Program-made: the position numbers and the translations under genes
The notes under the pieces: generated by a model
Told to the model about the DNA's origin: nothing
Seen by the model: the letters and a program-made list of their open reading frames with translations, nothing else
Databases searched by the model: none
Source of the DNA: Phoma sp. XZ068
Taxonomy: Eukaryota > Ascomycota > Dothideomycetes > Pleosporales > Didymellaceae
Length of the DNA stretch: 64,000 nt
Assembly (NCBI GenBank): GCA_004835665.1
Contig: RBKR01000005.1
Coordinates: 434,001 to 498,000 of the forward strand
Direction of reading: 5' to 3'
Shown: in pieces, positions 23,553 to 34,719 of the stretch
How positions within the stretch are numbered: position 1 is the stretch's first letter
How the letters are laid out: each line of letters begins with the position of its first letter

Positions 23553-24971
23553 ATGAGGCTGCGAAGTCAGTCCAGTAGCAGGCGAAGGGGCGGGTCTGAT
23601 ACTCGAAACTTTACGTCGAATGGGTCACGCGCGACTCAAGGTCGAGATGACGAGATCGCAGGCCTGCAGGAACGCCTCCAAAGAGCTCTACAGAAGAATG
23701 TCCGACTTCAAGCGACGATAAAGGAAGCCAAGATCAGCGACAAGAGATCGCAACAAGAACTCACAGACCTCAAGGACGAAAACCAGGAGCTCCTTCGGAA
23801 CTGCGAGTATCTCAACGAAAAACTCCTGATTCCATATGCACAGAAGAAGCATGTGGACTTGGTCAAATGCAGCGGCACGAAGCTGGACTACGTTCTTGAC
23901 AAGTTTCTTTCGGATGCCGTGGATGCCAGTAGCCTCCGACGTCAACTACAAGCCTGTCAACATGACCGACTGCAGAGCAAGGGCACAGAAAAACAAGTTC
24001 AAGTGTTGCAGGACCAAGTGCAGATGCTACAGAGAGAGCTGTTTGCCAAGGTAGAGAAAACAGAAGCAGTCCCTGACGAGCAGTTCGCAAGTGCATTTCG
24101 AGTACTTATGTCTGCGATCAAGGCCTTGAGTCGTTCTATGCGTTTTGATACCGCAATCAATATAACTGATGCTCTTGTTCCTGCAGGCTTGCTCCTTGGT
24201 GTGCCCAAGCATCATTGGCAAGGTCGAGCTGGAAAAAAGAACTACGTCGAAATCTGGATTTGGTCCGTTCTACTGCAACTAGTTTTCCGGAGCCCGTTCG
24301 CTCTTTTCGGGGCTCGCAGCGAGGCTTTGAATGAAGCTTGGACGCAGGTCTACGGCACCGATCACGTCTGCGGTTGGCCACGCCCAACAACCCCATGTGA
24401 GCTCTGGCGATGCACAGCTATTGAAAGTCTGACAGAGTCTGTCGGTCAAAAGGTCATCGCTCACGGCAAGACTGATGAACTCAGTGACGGTTGGGGAGTT
24501 AGTGTGGTTGGGGTTCGAGACACCGTTGGTACCGTGGTTGAATCGACGCTACAATCGGCCTGCGTCAAATCCGACTTCTCACAGCTTCAGCAGATTATCG
24601 ACGGTGCTTTTCAGTTGGCACTCGAAATGTCACTTCAGAAGTCTCGACTTCAGGTCACTTACCCTGAGATCGGGGCCAGGTACAACGAGTCCGAGATGCT
24701 GTTAGTACCTGATCAGGATGGCGAGGACGTTCTTGGAGAGAGTGTAGCTTTTGTCGTCAACCCAGGCCTGACCAAGTGGGGCGATGCTAATGGGAAGGAG
24801 CTTGACCAGCGTTATGACATTGTCCCTGCACTTGTCCAGCTAGAGATGACGCCCTCGAAGGTTGACAAGGCCAACACATCTCAACCTGAGGCACGTCAGG
24901 AGCTGCACCAGAAACAGTCTTCGGGGACCATGTCAAGAGAGGGCGTTGTGGTGAAGATGGAAGTCGATTGA
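23553..24971 (+). CDS. Unknown coiled-coil protein, divergent from Hsp70-like gene
   Basis: Single exon, 472 residues. The N-terminus is Arg/Ser-rich (MRLRSQSSSRRRGGSD) and could act as a nuclear signal. Residues about 30-100 and 135-175 form heptad coiled coils. The middle is a mixed globular region with several Trp residues (HHWQGRAGKKNYVEIWIW, HVCGWPRP). The tail is acidic and ends VVVKMEVD, where VKME fits the SUMO-acceptor pattern hydrophobic-K-x-E. I recognise no family. Similar architecture is common among lineage-specific fungal proteins. Its head-to-head position with the Hsp70-like gene hints at joint expression, which is inference only. Confidence 0.7.
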   Translation: MRLRSQSSSRRRGGSDTRNFTSNGSRATQGRDDEIAGLQERLQRALQKNVRLQATIKEAKISDKRSQQELTDLKDENQELLRNCEYLNEKLLIPYAQKKHVDLVKCSGTKLDYVLDKFLSDAVDASSLRRQLQACQHDRLQSKGTEKQVQVLQDQVQMLQRELFAKVEKTEAVPDEQFASAFRVLMSAIKALSRSMRFDTAINITDALVPAGLLLGVPKHHWQGRAGKKNYVEIWIWSVLLQLVFRSPFALFGARSEALNEAWTQVYGTDHVCGWPRPTTPCELWRCTAIESLTESVGQKVIAHGKTDELSDGWGVSVVGVRDTVGTVVESTLQSACVKSDFSQLQQIIDGAFQLALEMSLQKSRLQVTYPEIGARYNESEMLLVPDQDGEDVLGESVAFVVNPGLTKWGDANGKELDQRYDIVPALVQLEMTPSKVDKANTSQPEARQELHQKQSSGTMSREGVVVKMEVD

Positions 24972-25210
24972 AGCAGAGTTCGAGAGGACTGCACAACTAT
25001 GAAAGTCAAGGGCGATGCAACCATCTCAAGATACTTTTTTTGGGCTGCAAGTCAACAGAAGACACAAGCTGGTATGCATTTGCGGTGCTTCTTTATTACG
25101 ATTAGGAAGTTTAGGTTCCATTAAAAAGTGATTCTTTCAATGTATCCTCGACGCCGCTGTTCGATGGATGATCGATCGTGATCTACGCGGCAGAGCACGT
25201 TCACGTCAAT

Positions 25211-25241
25211 GTCGCGCTAGCTCGACTCGGGCTAGCGCGAC
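25211..25241. repeat. Perfect 11-bp inverted repeat (hairpin)
   Basis: The left arm GTCGCGCTAGC (25211..25221) and the right arm GCTAGCGCGAC (25231..25241) are exact reverse complements around a 9-base loop. It could be a dimeric protein-binding site, a cruciform, or a terminator-like hairpin of the upstream transcript, which ends about 240 bases earlier. Confidence 0.8.
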
Positions 25242-25244
25242 TTT

Positions 25245-25250
25245 ACGCGT
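25245..25250. promoter_or_regulatory. MCB-like box ACGCGT upstream of CDC45
   Basis: ACGCGT is the MluI cell-cycle box bound by MBF/DSC1 (Mbp1-Swi6 type) factors that drive G1/S genes in yeasts. CDC45 is a known target class. This copy sits just past the hairpin, about 225 bases before the ATG. Confidence 0.5.
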
Positions 25251-25419
25251 TGTGAGTTCAATATGGCAGCGTCACGATCTTGTGCAAGCACCCGCACCAA
25301 AGCACACGAGTTGCTCTTCTCGCGCCCTTAACCGTCGAACGCCTTCCTGTTGTTATTTTCTAGCATGCTCATGACGCAATGACCCTCAACCTACCTTAAT
25401 CCACCCCGCAAACCTCTTA

Positions 25420-25425
25420 ACGCGT
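25420..25425. promoter_or_regulatory. Second MCB-like box ACGCGT upstream of CDC45
   Basis: ACGCGT about 50 bases before the CDC45 ATG. Two copies within 500 bases of a replication gene are more than chance would usually give (roughly one per 4 kb expected for a given hexamer), which supports MBF control. Confidence 0.5.
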
Positions 25426-25473
25426 CCAGATCACGCCCGCTCGGGACGCCCGTATACACCAGACTTCGCAAAC

Positions 25474-28089
25474 ATGTACCTCCCACGAAACCTCATAGCG
25501 CACCTCTACCAGAACCTCATAAAACGAACCCATGCCGCAGCGCCACCCGTTCTCCTTCTTGTCGCCTTGGAACCAGACGCGCTTTGTGCGTGTCGAATTC
25601 TTACCGCGTTACTAAAGCGCGACTACATACCACACAAGATACAACCCATTGCTGGCTATGGCGACCTATCACGTGCGGCAGAAGATCTTGTGCGGCCAAT
25701 GCGGACAACAGAAGGAGGAAGTGGGGGTGTTGTTGTGTGTTTGGGCGTTGGAGGCATGATTGACATGGAGGAGATCCTGGGTATGGACATAGACGAGAAC
25801 GGCCAGGGAGGCACCGGAGATGTTGAGGTCTGGGTTCTCGATGCCAGACGGCCGTGGAATCTGGCGAACGTGTTTGGTACACCAATAGGAGAGGACCCGA
25901 CAACAGGGGAGCTTGTACGGCGGCAACCTGGCGTGGAGAAGGGCAGGATAACACAATCATATCAAAGTCTAAGAGGAGGAGTAATAGTGTTCGATGATGG
26001 GGATGTTGAGGAGGAGCTTCAGGCCGAGAGAACAGCATATTGCGGACTCGAGGAAATGCCAGAAGTGGGGGAAGACACTGGCTCTGACGACGAGTTGGAC
26101 GACCATGATGAGGACGCACCTGCATCTGGCCAGGCACCGAAGAAGAGGAAGTCTTGGAGCGATAGAGACGACTCGGATGAGGACATGTCGGATGACGAGC
26201 GACCACGGCAAAGATTACGGAGCAATTCGGTAAGGAAACTCAACACGATTTGACAAACAGTCCTGACACACTTCTAGGGGGGCTCAATACCTTCGTCTCC
26301 AGACCGAAGACCAGCGCGGCGAGGCTTAATGATTGAGAACCAGCTCGGTGGATCTTCCGACTTCTCGCGATCAGACTCACGCAGCCGCTCAGCATCTCCA
26401 TCAATAGCAGCGCCAAAGGTGCAGTCTGTCAAGAGCTTACGGAAACAGCTCATGGCAATGCGAACCAAATACACCAACGTGCTCGACAAATACTACCAAC
26501 TCGGCGCCTCGTACGCTGAACCTGTATCTTCCCTCGTCTACGCCCTGGCTTCAGAGCTAGGCCGTGAAGACAATGATCTCCTCTGGAACGCAATTGTAGG
26601 TGTCAGCAGTCTGGAGTTGTATGGAAGGACTGGCAGCGGTGTCGGGCTGAACCCCCTCTCGGCAGCTGGTGGCTCTGCAGGCTGGAATGGCAATCGCGGA
26701 GAGCAAATTCGCTCGGTCTTCAGGGACGAAGTACGGCGGTTGAACCCCGTAACAGATCCACAAGGTGTAGCTCGTGATGCAAGTCTGGGCGACTCGAGTG
26801 GCGTCATCCCCACAAGTGCACGCTCGGCAACAGACAAGTCAATACGACTGTCTCCCGAGCCTCGCTTTCTCCTACTACGACACTGGTCCCTCTACGAAAG
26901 CATGCAACACTCGCCCTACCTCTCTGCAAGACTACACATGTGGAGCGAACAAGGGCAAAAACGACTGAATAAGCTGCTGGCAAAGATGGGCGTGTCCCTC
27001 TCTGAGTGCAAGCAGAATTACACGCATATGGATATGGAACTTAAGCGTGGTCTACGAGAACGTTTGCTGAAGTTCGCACCACAGTATGGACTGGACGGGC
27101 TCGTTCCACCCCCACCACGAAGCGGCGACATGAAGGATGGATGGGGCTTCGTACGCTGCTGGGGATGGAAAGCCTGCCTCTCCGCTGTGGACGCCTCCGT
27201 CATTCTCGGTGCCATCCTCGAAGTCGGAGACGCAAAATCCCTCTCCCAATCCTCCTTTGAACCGACAAACTTTGTCGGCACAAATGACTATGGCGACACA
27301 ACGGCTGCCGCTACTCAGGAAGAACAAGATGAAGCGCAAGAACACATCGTAGCACGTTTCTGGACGGCCTACGACGCTCTTGGCCAAATCGACAAGCTCG
27401 TTCAGCATATTTCTACAGCACAGCATTTGCACCGCGCTATACTTCGAACTGGTACAGCGCTGATTGAGAAGAAGCAAATCAGACATCTCCGCGCATTCCG
27501 CATGGCTGTCGTTAAAGAAGGTCCAGACGTGCAACTCTTCACGCATCCCGGCGCGCTCACAAAACTTGCGCTCTGGATTGCTGAAGCGATCGTCGAGCTG
27601 AACGGCACGAAGGGCAAGAACCGCGGCTCTGAACTCGTCATGGCTGGTCTCGATGATAGTCGAGGCCTATACGTTGTTGTTGGCCTAGGTGGCGGCGGTG
27701 CGACCGAGTCTGCGAAAGAAAGATTGCAAAAGAGAGAGAAGAAGGCGAAAGAAAAGGAGGAGAAGCAGAAGAAGAAAGAAGCAGAGCTGAGGAAGAAAAA
27801 GGAAGCTAAACGACAGAGATTAGAAGCTGCGGGTTTAGACGAAGATGAAGTAGAAGATGATACCGAGGAAGAAGACGATGATGACTCGGAAGACAGCGAG
27901 AGTGAAGACGAGGATGAGCAGAAGGCTGGAGCCGGGAGAAACAGGTTCGGCAATGCTTTTCAAGAGGTTGTTCGCGAAACAGGAGCTCGTGTGCGCATGG
28001 ACAGCTTCGAAGCGTGCGTTATTGAGATCAGGAAAGAGGATCTTAGCGGGTTCTTGGAGAGGTTGAGTATGAAGGCCGTCGTCGGCTAA
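25474..28089 (+). CDS. CDC45: DNA replication initiation factor CDC45
   Basis: Exons 25474..26229 and 26278..28089 with a 48-nt intron; 855 residues. The N-terminus MYLPRNLIAHLYQNLIKR and the following LLLVALEPDALCACRILTAL and LDARRPWNLANVFG are characteristic of the DHH-phosphoesterase-like Cdc45 fold. An acidic loop (about residues 195-250) carries Ser-Asp runs with likely CK2 sites, and the intron falls in it. The C-terminal part has RHWSLYESMQHSPYLSARL, another family hallmark. A long Lys/Glu helix (about 745-790) followed by an acidic stretch is inserted before the last conserved segment, making it longer than yeast Cdc45. In the nucleus it joins Mcm2-7 and GINS to form the CMG replicative helicase. 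The promoter has two MCB-like boxes. Confidence 0.95.
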
Positions 28090-29695
28090 ATTGATACCTT
28101 GGTTATGAGGATGGCATGATGGGCAGATGATGCGTTTGGCACGGTTTGGCTGGTGTGGCTTCGATGATTTTGGATGGCAAGCAAGGCATGGCACGGCATG
28201 GTGAGGCATAGTTGGAACGGATTACCCCTACCCCCAAGGCGTTTTATTATTTAAGCATATGTAGCAGCGATGATCTTTGGCATTTCGTCTGAGCATAGCG
28301 CATCATAGCAAAGGAAGTTTATTCTCATCTCAGATCTGGCCTGGCCACATGTGTGAAGTGTCGATACGTACAATGCTCAGAAGATGTCAGGTTCAATGAG
28401 CACGATCGACGGGTTAGGAAGAGGAAGGAAAAGATATAGTATTGGATAGACGAATCACTACCCCCTCAGGACGGGCCACTCCTTCTATAATGATTTACCC
28501 CGCACTTGGGCATATTGGGCGCCAGTATGAGCCGTTGTGGCTGAAGGAAGATCTCTGTGAAGGTCAAAAACCAGCAAAATGCTGAACTTACGATCAACCT
28601 AGGAGCTCTGTAATTGGCTACGTGTGTGTAAATTCACCGATCCACGGGAAAATATCGAGCCTGTTAAATACCCCGCATTGATCGATGTGGAGCGTAGGTG
28701 CTGGGTTCAAATCAGTTGGATTTGCCGTTATCTAGCATTTTTTGCGATACCAACGGCTTGTGGTACCGTAGAATACCCCTTTTCAGACAAGGCCCGATAA
28801 CCTCGTACAGCTGAGTATGGACGGGTTGATCTTCCTTTAGCCTCGACGCAAGATGCCCGACGTGATCCGGGCCAGCTTATTGGCCATCTGCCAGGGTACA
28901 GTACTTGAGGGTAGGTCGTTTTGTACCGTTCACGACGATCTCAATGCGATGTATAGCCCAATACGTACTTTACTCTCGTCGCCATGGACGCCTCTTACCA
29001 CAACGCTGGGTCGGGTATATGCGGGGAAGATATCATATTATTTTGCGTTTGGAAGAATAGACTTTAGTGCTGCTTGTCATATGTACAAGCATGAACCCAT
29101 ACGCCAGAAGATCCAGCCGAGGCCTTGTACTCGTGGCTTGATGTACCAAGGGTGGATTCGGTCTGGTTGAGGGCTGGATTTACACTATCAAACGAATCAC
29201 TAGTAACCTGTCCCCTCGTATGAGGAAGCAATAGTGCTGTGATCGACATAGAATTTACCACAAATGAATAACGAAGTACCCTTGTAAATGCTACCTGTAA
29301 AGCTAGTTTACATCGACTTCATGGGTGTGGTTGGGTTCGGATAATGATCTGCCGGGTTCGGTGATACTTCATTCTTCTAACGAAGTTGTGCCGACTACTA
29401 TGCCTTAACGAAAAAATGATGCTCATTAGAAAAACCTTATGCTTGTGTGACAGGAAGGTTGAGACTTTACTGATACAGTCGAAAGAGAGGTGAGACTCCT
29501 CGCACAAACTGGAGGATCATATAACCGCATTCTTGTCTCTGCAACACGTAAAGTAGATGCGCAGGCATACAAGGGGTACTTCCAGATACAACTGGCATCT
29601 ACTGAATAATCTAAGACACGTAAATTCATTAATTAAAAAGATATACTATACTGGGTATCACTAAATTAAACGAAACTTCATCGTGAAATGTGAAC
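28090..29695. other. Intergenic region, CDC45 to Pth11-like gene (convergent 3' ends)
   Basis: 1.6 kb between convergent genes, so no promoter is required here, yet it is long. It becomes AT-rich towards 29,200-29,690. The open frames are short and unlike known proteins. I found no transposon remnant that I can name. Confidence 0.45.
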
Positions 29696-31148
29696 TTAAA
29701 CAACTTCCCTCGCGCCTCTGACAAGCGTATCCATACTACCACGTCCATCCGTCTTCCTACTCTGCGGCGTATGCCACCCGCTCAATCTGCCTCCTCCCCC
29801 TTCAACTTCCACGTGGATATGCGTTTCCACTTGAATGTCCTTCCCCTCGACATCGCTCGAGCCTCTTGATCCACTACCTGTTCCCTTGGTCGTGGTCTCC
29901 ATGGGGAAGTCGCCGTTGTAACTTGGCAGTGGTCGACTTCGCGCACTGCCGATAGTGGGGTATACATGCGGTGTACTGTGGGTGTTGCGGCGGTGTGAAG
30001 AGAAGACGCCGGGGAGACACCTACTCATCAGCGGGCGGAGGAGAGGCAGGCATGAGCAAATAATGCCGACGTTTGTTTCGACAGAACTCCAGGTCGCGGC
30101 GGGAGGGTTGTCGTAGCTTTGATCCTTGCTGTTGGATATGGCGACGAGGGATTGGAGGCGCAGGATAGAAACGATGCAGACGCTGTGCAATATTAGCGCG
30201 CTGAGCTGAAACGTGGGCTTGCATGTCTTGTGAGAGAAAGTGGTACACCGCTTCTTGTATGCACGCTGGGTTGGACGAAAAGAAGCAGGTGCAGACGGTG
30301 TAACGTCCTGGATCTACCACGCGACGTCACGATACGTGCAAGATGGGAAGGTGGTACTTACAAGCCGCCGATAGCGAAGATTCCGATCAGAGCTGACTTT
30401 TGCCGTCTTCCAAGCTGCAAACGCCGGATTACAGGCATGGGTAAGAAAATGATGGCGAAGTCGGTGGTGATGTTGATTGCGGCGTTTGTGAACCACATCG
30501 CAAACTGGTCGATGCAGTGTGCGGGTTCCTTGGTCCAGAAGGCGCGCACAGGCACGCAGGCGAAGATACTACCGAAGACTGTCCAGATAGTGTAGCAAAT
30601 TACGACCGCGAAGATAGCCCAGCATGCGAGTCGGAACTTTGGTGTAGGGAATACTCGGTGGTATTGTAGCAGAATGGAGCTCTTTGTCAGTCCAAGTGAC
30701 AGGTAGTAGGAAATCAGAGAGGCCCAGAAAGCCTAAGATGAATTAACATGAATTAAAGCAAAGTGAAGGATCATGGGTGTTAGTACCTTTGATATTTTGA
30801 CGTTGTCTTCCCATGACAAGGTGTTAGCATGCCTGCCCATTCCATATTCTGCTTCTGTGGCGGGTTAGCATCTGCTTGTTTAAATAATAGAGGGACCTAC
30901 GAAATGCAATGCAGACAGTCAGGCCGACAGACATTAACTGGATGATTGTCAGCGAATGGTAGATTGCGTTCTTACTCGTAGAGCCTCACTGTTGCCACTA
31001 CAATGAAATGATCCTCGATTCCCGCAGCACGAACAATAAACCATCGAGTGTACAGTCGTAGAGTTACACAAAGGCAAGCCACAGCAGTGAAAGCGACAGA
31101 AACGTTGAAGGCTTGTTGGCCACGCGGGTTATCAGTGCCGCCTTGCAT
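29696..31148 (-). CDS. Pth11/rhodopsin-domain seven-helix membrane receptor-like protein
   Basis: Five exons: 31148..30990, 30937..30901, 30854..30787, 30732..30362 and 30182..29696; 373 residues. Seven hydrophobic segments are visible, for example FNVSVAFTAVACLCVTLRLY (1), FWASLISYYLSLGLTKSSIL (3), LACWAIFAVVICYTIWTVFG (4) and ITTDFAIIFLPMPVI (5). This is the fungal rhodopsin-domain family (DUF3433/PTH11-like fold) that includes the appressorium receptor Pth11. It has no N-terminal CFEM domain. The cytosolic tail of about 110 residues is Ser/Thr/Gly-rich. It is probably a plasma-membrane sensor with unknown ligand. Intron 4 is unusually long at 179 nt. An in-frame ATG at 31262 would add 38 residues; I prefer 31148. 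Confidence 0.87.
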
Positions 31149-33117
31149 CGTGGGAGCGTTCGACGATCGAAGTAGCGATAAGTACCGCGAACATATAGGT
31201 GTGAAGGTGGGCTCGGTCTTTCTCCACGAGAGCTGTGATGTTTCCGTTCTACCGAGGAGCAATGTTCAAGTTTGGTCCAAGCAGCGGAGTTTTCTGGGGT
31301 GGGCACGTTTAAGAGAACATCGGATGGTCGATGTGGGATCTTGTGGAGACACGACAGGGCTGCAGGGGGTTTGCTGCAACGTGCACAGTGCGACACACTG
31401 GAACGAGAGCTTTGCTAGCAACGTATACTTGCATTAAGCCTGGGACTGTATTTCTTCCGCGTCGTTATCCTCGGCTGCCTGCACAACTTGCGTACCACTG
31501 CAGATCAGAGCCCGAAGACAAAAGATCGCAAGACATATCTATACAAGGCTTTCACGTAGGCAAGGATGCTTTGCCTATACTGCCCGGGGCTCCAGGGCGT
31601 CACCACGTGGCAAGCGGTGGTAGACAGCCCACGCATGTGGATTGGTCAATTGGATGATCCCATTGAGATTGATGTTCAGGAGACCATTTCGAGTATTTAA
31701 GTGGACCATGCCTCTTCCAGCCCGGTGGACCAGGTGGTACCAGGCCAACGGGTCGACAGGACGGCGCAGATCCGATTTGCCCCTGTACAGATCTGCTACA
31801 TGAAGTTGCACGTCCATGAATCGTTGATAGTGGAAGAGTTCAGAGCGTTTCAGGCCGGTGCACGCAATACTTTGATAGTGTAAGCTAGGAGATGAAGTTT
31901 TGCTCCATGTGTGAGCAGTAGGGGGTAGCACGAAAGCCTCACTCCGCTTATGAGTTGAGCCGCTTCGTACCACAGTAGGCTTCGTATGGAAACGGCCAAT
32001 GATCGACAAACACTAGCGAGAGTGGTGGCCCACAGGGATTCTGGTCGACTTCTAGGAAAGCCACAAGGCAATACATGGATGACGAGGAATGTGGAGAGTT
32101 TCACGTGCTTCTAGAGACGACGCTTGTGCACATGGCCACTATGTGGTTGAGGTTGTTCATTGCGTGCTGATCCTTCCATGCTCGCTGCAGGGTAGCATTG
32201 GCTGGTGGGCGAGTTGAACTTTTGAAAGTGTGGACCATGTTCAAGCAGGGGTGTTGCAAGGTCCCCATCGATTCCCATTGCGCGATGCCGCGGCCCGGGA
32301 TCCTGGCGTATCCTAACACGAGGGTAGCCGAAGGAGCCGGTGAGCGCTATCCTCCTGACAGCTATGTGGATACGTCCACTTTCATGTCCGACAAATTGGA
32401 TGTGTGTTTCTGTGTTTTCGGAATTAGGCGAGCCGCGTCGCAACTTGGGCCGCATGCCAAAAATTGTTGCCAAAAAATGTTGCCAAATACCTCGCACAGT
32501 CCAAATCTTGAGACATGCACAGTCATGCCTCGGCCAAGATTGATGCACTAGAGATTATGTGGTACACGAGTGTACTCGACTACTAACCGTAAATTGCATG
32601 CTAGATGTGGCCTGGATGAGCGTCTGCTGACACGGCTCAAGATGATGCTCTACAATGATCAGCATGGCATGCTCCGTGCGTTTTGTTAGATCGCCGACAT
32701 AGGACGCTCTGACCCCCGAAAGCAAAGTTTCTCTTGATCTGTGAACATGGGGCGGGAAGAATGATGCACGGACACCGTGCTTTCATGTTGCTCGAAAGGG
32801 CAAGGACCTCACTGCGAGCTGTAGGTGTTCATGATTGACTCGACTCGTAGTCGCAATGGGGTATGTAGTATACCAATGCAGCAGAAAAGGTTTCGTGAGC
32901 CTGCATAAGAGGACAAATCAAGAGAGGAAAGACGAACCCTGAATGCAGGTGTGATGTCGTCGTTGCCAAGAGGCTAACCTCACCGAACCACTCGCGGTCA
33001 ATCCACGTCCATTGCAAATATCTCACGGGCACAGAAAATGTAACATGTTCTCACTGGCTGAGAAGATGCACCATACTCATTCTGATTAAGAAATGCTAAA
33101 CGCTGTCAGAAACATGA
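31149..33117. other. Intergenic region upstream of Pth11-like gene
   Basis: About 2 kb between two minus-strand genes. It holds the receptor's promoter and the bZIP 3' flank. Open frames on both strands are short and of random composition. I see no gene or RNA. Confidence 0.45.
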
Positions 33118-34318
33118 TCAAGATGCTATCCTCAATCTCCCCAGCCCTCGCTCTCTCCTCCGCTTATTTGACTGATCGATAATCTTCTGATCAAGACAAA
33201 ACCACCACTTCCTATAAAACGACTCTCCCACTTCCCACGCCTCTTCAACAAACTCATTACCTTGTCCCCAAGCCACCGAATTCCCATGCACTCGAATCCC
33301 ACCGCCGTCTTGGAAATCATCAAGGTCCTGCACAAGCTGGGTGATGGCTTTACTTTGGCTCGCTGGGGAGGAACTTCCCGAGGTATCTGAGAACGGCCAT
33401 GTACCGTATACGTCTGTTGTGATGTCCTCGTCTTCTCGCGCAATGGGCGGTCGTAGCTTGCTCGGCATGGCCAACATGCAGATCAGCTTCTCCCGCATGG
33501 TAGGCCACGGCAGGAGGTCAATCGCTGGGTGATGCGGGATGACGAGTTGTGCGGGGACAGGGCGCAGGTTGGATGGTAGGGAAAGTGGGTAGGAGGCGGA
33601 TGCTGGCATCACGTGTAGGTGAGAAGGATCCCATAAGTTTTCGCATACATCTAGTGCTGTTGCAATCGACATGAATGCTTGGATCATGCTGAGGACAGGG
33701 AATGATAGTACGCCGCCATCGGCTGTGAGAGGAAAGTCGAATCCACTGGATGGAGGTCGCTGTTGAAAATCTGAACCACTCGGAGTGGATGGTAACGGTG
33801 TTGGAAGAAATGGGAAATCTGACCGACACAGTTAGTCGAGATTCAACGATGGTCGATCTCAACACGTACCAGTGAGATCCTGCGACAGACTCAAGTTGAA
33901 AGGATCTCCGTGGATCGTATAATCCGGTACATAATCCTCACGCGGCACATTGATAAGCTCCTCGACCAGTTCGGGGTTCTCAGAAGTGGAGCTGGTTTGT
34001 GGTGATACATCGTCACTGCTTGTTGACTGACGATCAACGAGACTCTCAAGGTCTTTGGCTTGGGCTTCCAGCGCTGCGATCTTCTCTCTTCGTCGCTGAC
34101 CTGCAAGTATGTGTTACCTTTAGTAGCTGGCACGATGCAGCTGGGGACGCACGATATCGTCTTTGTGCTAGCACGTTTAGCACCCGTTTCCGGTCTGGAT
34201 TGCCCAAGTCAGGCACATCTCCAGGGGTACGTTTTTGTACGCGATCTGCAGGCATCTCGTTATGATATGATAGCTTTACGATATGTTTAGGGTGTAAGTC
34301 AGAGGCAGGATGCACCAT
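33118..34318 (-). CDS. bZIP transcription factor with DUF3425 domain
   Basis: Exons 34318..34153, 34100..33870 and 33818..33118; 365 residues. Joining exons 1 and 2 creates the basic region NPDRKRVLNVLAQRRYRQRR, then a short leucine zipper (IAALEAQAKDLESLV). The fungal bZIP signature N-x2-A-x2-R is here N-V-L-A-Q-R-R, with the usual Tyr-Arg instead of Ser/Cys-Arg seen in AP-1-like fungal factors. The C-terminal half matches DUF3425, including the conserved LPWPTMREKLICM and the closing Trp-rich FYRKWWFCLDQKII. This domain pair is found in many filamentous-fungal regulators of metabolism and stress. Targets are unknown. The start could be internal at Met22 (34255). Confidence 0.85.
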
Positions 34319-34719
34319 GGTGTCGAGATATAATGGTATGCGGAGAACATAACGTTATGCTGACCATGGCGCTAACCCGATTTGCCACACCAAAGCGAGT
34401 TACGACATGCGTCTGCGGCTGACATGACTATCAGCTATTGGCTAGCGTGCTGGCTTGGAGGCCTGACATTACGCCTTAGTCAAACACTGGAAGCTGACTG
34501 ACGGGAATGAGAGAAAGTGACATGTTGATTGTACTTGTTGCCTGCTCGTAGCTTACACAACGTTATCAGGTCTGTTATTATGTGAAGACATGGCAATGGC
34601 TGCCTCATGGCATCTATAAAGCATGCAAAGTGCAAACCATGAAATGACACCCACAAGCACATTGCATCTTCATACTACAAAACATCATCTATCGTATTAG
34701 CAACCACACCGAAATCATC
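34319..34719. promoter_or_regulatory. Divergent intergenic region, bZIP / small membrane protein
   Basis: About 400 bases holding both promoters. A TATAAA at 34615..34620 lies about 100 bases before the plus-strand ATG, a good distance for a core promoter element. Confidence 0.5.
34615..34620 (+). promoter_or_regulatory. TATA box of the small membrane protein gene
   Basis: TATAAA 100 bases upstream of the ATG at 34720, followed by an A/C-rich leader (CACACCGAAATCATC). Spacing fits a fungal core promoter, but no transcript evidence is available. Confidence 0.5.

Larger units (their letters stand above)
24972..25473. promoter_or_regulatory. CDC45 promoter region
   Basis: About 500 bases between the unknown coiled-coil gene and CDC45, both on the plus strand. 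It holds two ACGCGT boxes and a perfect inverted repeat, listed separately. A C-rich leader precedes the CDC45 ATG. Confidence 0.6.

Noticed and set aside
28700..28720. GGTTCAAATC, like a tRNA B-box
   Set aside because: No acceptor, D or anticodon stem can be folded around it.
29200..29690. AT-rich segment as a RIP-mutated transposon
   Set aside because: No transposon protein remnant or terminal repeats were visible, and I cannot compute a RIP index here.
32460..32490. Two close copies of TGTTGCCAAA
   Set aside because: A short two-copy direct repeat in non-coding DNA is within chance expectation.
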